DNA from: Macquaria australasica
Taxonomy: Eukaryota; Chordata; Actinopteri; Centrarchiformes; Percichthyidae
Assembly (NCBI GenBank): GCA_005408345.1
Contig: SEMN01000257.1
Span: 186,001-250,000 of the forward strand
DNA: 64,000 nt
Direction: 5' to 3'
Below, piece after piece: positions 61,986-64,000 of this stretch. Below the pieces are notes generated by a model. The model was not told the DNA's origin. It saw nothing but the letters and a program-made list of their open reading frames with translations, and did not search any database. The position numbers and the translations under genes were made by a program. Position 1 is the stretch's first letter. Every line of letters begins with the position of its first letter.

Positions 61986-62689
61986 TATCTGACAAAGTCA
62001 TGTGATCATTTATCTTAACACACATTCTCCCTGACAGTTTCTGACTTTCACTTCCCAAATACCACATTTCTTCAGCCTCTACTGCAGTGGTTTGGTGTGA
62101 GATTAATTTTGTCCATTTTACACAGGAAATGGGTCAAAAAGCCTCCCAATCCAACTGCCTCGTAAACTGTGGTGATACGGTAAGTAGATATTCTCTGGAA
62201 GTAAAAAAAGTAGAGAGAATATCAGTATCACCATTATCAACCTGAAAAATATAGTCTTATTGGCTGAAAGGACGTTAAACACGTTTCAACAAGTGTTAGG
62301 ATCAGCTGCCTTGTTTTCAGATGATACACATGTTGCTTGCCAAGATCAGCTTGCCAGATTCTTATTTCATCAACACCATGCAATTCTGAGGGGATTTTCC
62401 AAAGTAATCCAGAACTGACTGAACATGATTTTAGGGAAGATTTGACTGTGATGCGCTTAGATGCATTTTTTCCACTGAAATATGTCTCTTCCAACAATGG
62501 GTGCTGCTATTGACATAGGGGTAGGCTTGTTGTGGGTAAAAATCCAATGCAAAAGACGTATGTATCACATATCAATGTCTGCCATTCATCATTGACAGTA
62601 TGATCATTTTTTGTGAATATAAATTGCATTTATTACTGCATCAAACTGACTACAAACTGGGACGTTAAAAAGCTCTTCATCCTGCAGCC

Positions 62690-62775
62690 CAAGGGAGAGG
62701 CCTGATTACATGTCCCTGTGATTGTACCTGATATGATTACATGTGACAAATAAATGTGATTGATTGATTGATTGA
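62690..62775. repeat. Retroposon tail with (TGAT)n
   Basis: It contains AGAGGCCTGATTACATGTCC and GACAAATAAATGTGATTGAT, then TGAT repeats. This looks like a LINE 3' end with its characteristic terminal microsatellite. Confidence 0.5.
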
Positions 62776-62994
62776 ATTAAATCATGTATCTAATTTTTTC
62801 ATTCACACACAAACAGAAATGTCAACAATTTGGGGTGCTGTAACAAATTCTTGCCGACTAGCGGATGGCGTGGTGACTACCTGCAGTCATTGTCAGCTTG
62901 CCAGGCAACAAGCGGACACTCCGGGAAGTCATTACGCCTGACTAAGAAATAGTCGGTCACAAAACCCCCATAAAACCACAACGTGTTATGTTTA

Positions 62995-63178
62995 TACTTT
63001 GGTTTTTGTCCAAGCTAGCTCTTTCCCCCTTTACCTAGTCTTTGTGCTAAACTAAGTTAACTGTCTCCTGCCCGTAGCTTCATATTTAACAGATATTAAA
63101 GTGGTGTCTTCATATCTAACTCTTAGCAAGGAAGCAAATTAGCTTATTTCCCAAAATGCCAAACTATTCCTTTAAAGC
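62995..63178. repeat. Inverted copy of the TTAGCTTAGCTT dispersed repeat
   Basis: It reads TAGCTCTTTCCCCCTTTACC, then CTTTGTGCTAAACTAAGTTA, ACTGTCTCCTG and TTAGCTTATTTCCCAAAATG. This matches the right arm and following sequence of the foldback repeat at 11889-12240. Confidence 0.65.
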
Positions 63179-63371
63179 TGTGATTAGGCTACCAAAACCA
63201 ATTTTTCTAACATACAATCAGTCTGTGAGAAAAAAATACGCTCACAAATTGAACTGAAGATGGTTGTCAGATTTAGGTGCAGCATGCACCTAAATCAAAA
63301 TGTCAAAAACTCACAATAGCATGGTGTAAAACAATGTCCATAAATGCTTTGTATTCCAGACTGATATCAGA

Positions 63372-63856
63372 TCAGTTGTGCAGTCTTATCCTCAGAGTGT
63401 TACTGATCACATGCTTCTCTGCTATAAATGCTGCCATAGCCCAGGGCAACGCATACTCCAGTGTCACCAGTCCTCCCAGGTTGTACCTATAACCTGTGTA
63501 GTCCCAGGGACAGGCCCCCAGCAGCCTCAGCCCTGCCCCCCAGCTGAACTCCCATAGGTAGATGAACACGGTGTAGACCGTCAGGCGCACTGGCAGTGGG
63601 TGATGCCGATGCAGCAGCCGGGACCTCAGGCTCTCCATAAAGTAGATTGCGGTAGCGTACATAGGCAGCGCCCACAGGCTGCTGTGACCTGCCAGCCTCC
63701 TGTCCTGGGTGCTGCACCAGTCCCACACAGCAGTGAAGGCCACCTCACAGAGGCAGCCATGCAGTGCGTACACATAGAGGCGAACTACAGCAGAGAGAGG
63801 ACGACTTGAGACGCTCCCATGTGGCTCTGCTGGGGCTTCGTCTTCACCACCAGTCC
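63372..63856 (-). CDS. TMEM229-type transmembrane protein, last exon (5' end outside window)
   Basis: The minus-strand exon ends at TGA (63372-63374) and begins after an acceptor AG (TTGTGACAG|GGACTGG), entering in phase 1. The frame has no ATG near its 5' side, so the start lies in an upstream exon beyond the window or in an unread part. About 161 codons are present, with about four hydrophobic segments: LYVYALHGCLCEVAF, WALPMYATAIYF, VYTVFIYLWEFSWGAGL and YALPWAMAAFIAE. The conserved family motifs YLWEF, ACPWDYTGY and TLEYALPW match TMEM229A/B, uncharacterized multi-pass membrane proteins. Length and motifs fit TMEM229B (about 167 residues) better than the longer TMEM229A. Function in the cell is unknown. 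It converges with haao. Confidence 0.85.
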
Positions 63857-64000
63857 CTGTCACAAGGAAACCCTAATTACTGTACGTTTTTGACCTGTTT
63901 GGAGAGTTTTATAAGATATGTTTAATGTGGGAAAAGTGTTCACAAAAACAAATGCGATGAAGCCATTAAATAACTTAAGCAAAGATTCTTTATACTTTAG

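Larger units (their letters stand above)
61990..63370. other. Spacer between haao and the TMEM229-type gene
   Basis: The two genes converge. The spacer holds a retroposon tail ending in (TGAT)n near 62690-62775 and an inverted copy of the TTAGCTTAGCTT dispersed repeat at 62995-63178. No coding exon is supported. Confidence 0.55.

Noticed and set aside
1..64000. CRISPR array, bacterial operon or phage-type system
   Set aside because: The window is spliced vertebrate DNA. The direct repeats seen are microsatellites or two-copy duplications, with no spacer-repeat structure.

Overview
The window is vertebrate nuclear DNA, almost certainly from a teleost fish. Its genes are split by spliced GT-AG introns, it is rich in CA microsatellites, and its interspersed repeats are of types common in fish genomes: an L2-like LINE, small inverted-repeat DNA elements, a solo LTR, and short LINE 3' tails. 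All gene models below were built by hand from splice sites and reading phase. None was checked against a database.

Layout. (1) 1-6500 is gene-poor flank. (2) 6510-21002, minus strand: complete rel (c-Rel, NF-kB family), ten coding exons, 635 codons, with a compact TATA-less promoter at about 21120-21195 that holds a perfect palindromic kB site. (3) 21200-24900 is the spacer between rel and papolg. (4) 24919-40867, minus strand: papolg (poly(A) polymerase gamma-like), 22 exons giving 741 residues, plus two further open exons downstream of the usual stop that look like copies of exons 18 and 19. (5) 40868-41630 is a GC-rich divergent promoter. (6) 41631-43268, plus strand: an unnamed RII-alpha (dimerization/docking) domain protein whose second exon carries a 16-C tract that breaks the frame. 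(7) 43270-58160 is repeat-dominated: a foldback DNA element, a broken L2-like LINE, a solo LTR with a 5-bp target duplication, and a Tc1/mariner-like MITE. (8) 58163-61951, plus strand: complete haao (3-hydroxyanthranilate 3,4-dioxygenase), ten exons, 287 residues. (9) 63372-63856, minus strand: the last coding exon of a TMEM229-type membrane protein whose 5' end lies outside the window.

The papolg-then-rel order in one orientation matches human 2p16, which supports calling the NF-kB gene rel rather than rela. The genes do not form a pathway. rel is an immune transcription factor, papolg is a nuclear mRNA polyadenylation enzyme, haao belongs to kynurenine/NAD synthesis, and the RII-alpha protein is probably an AKAP or flagellar docking adaptor. 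The most notable observations are the papolg 3' exon-pair duplication, in which the ancestral stop codon sits inside the splice donor; the kB palindromes in the rel promoter and intron 3; the C-tract frameshift; a dispersed inverted-repeat element that carries the TCTCGCGAGA palindrome in both copies; and a MITE family whose two copies each have a 6-bp target duplication.
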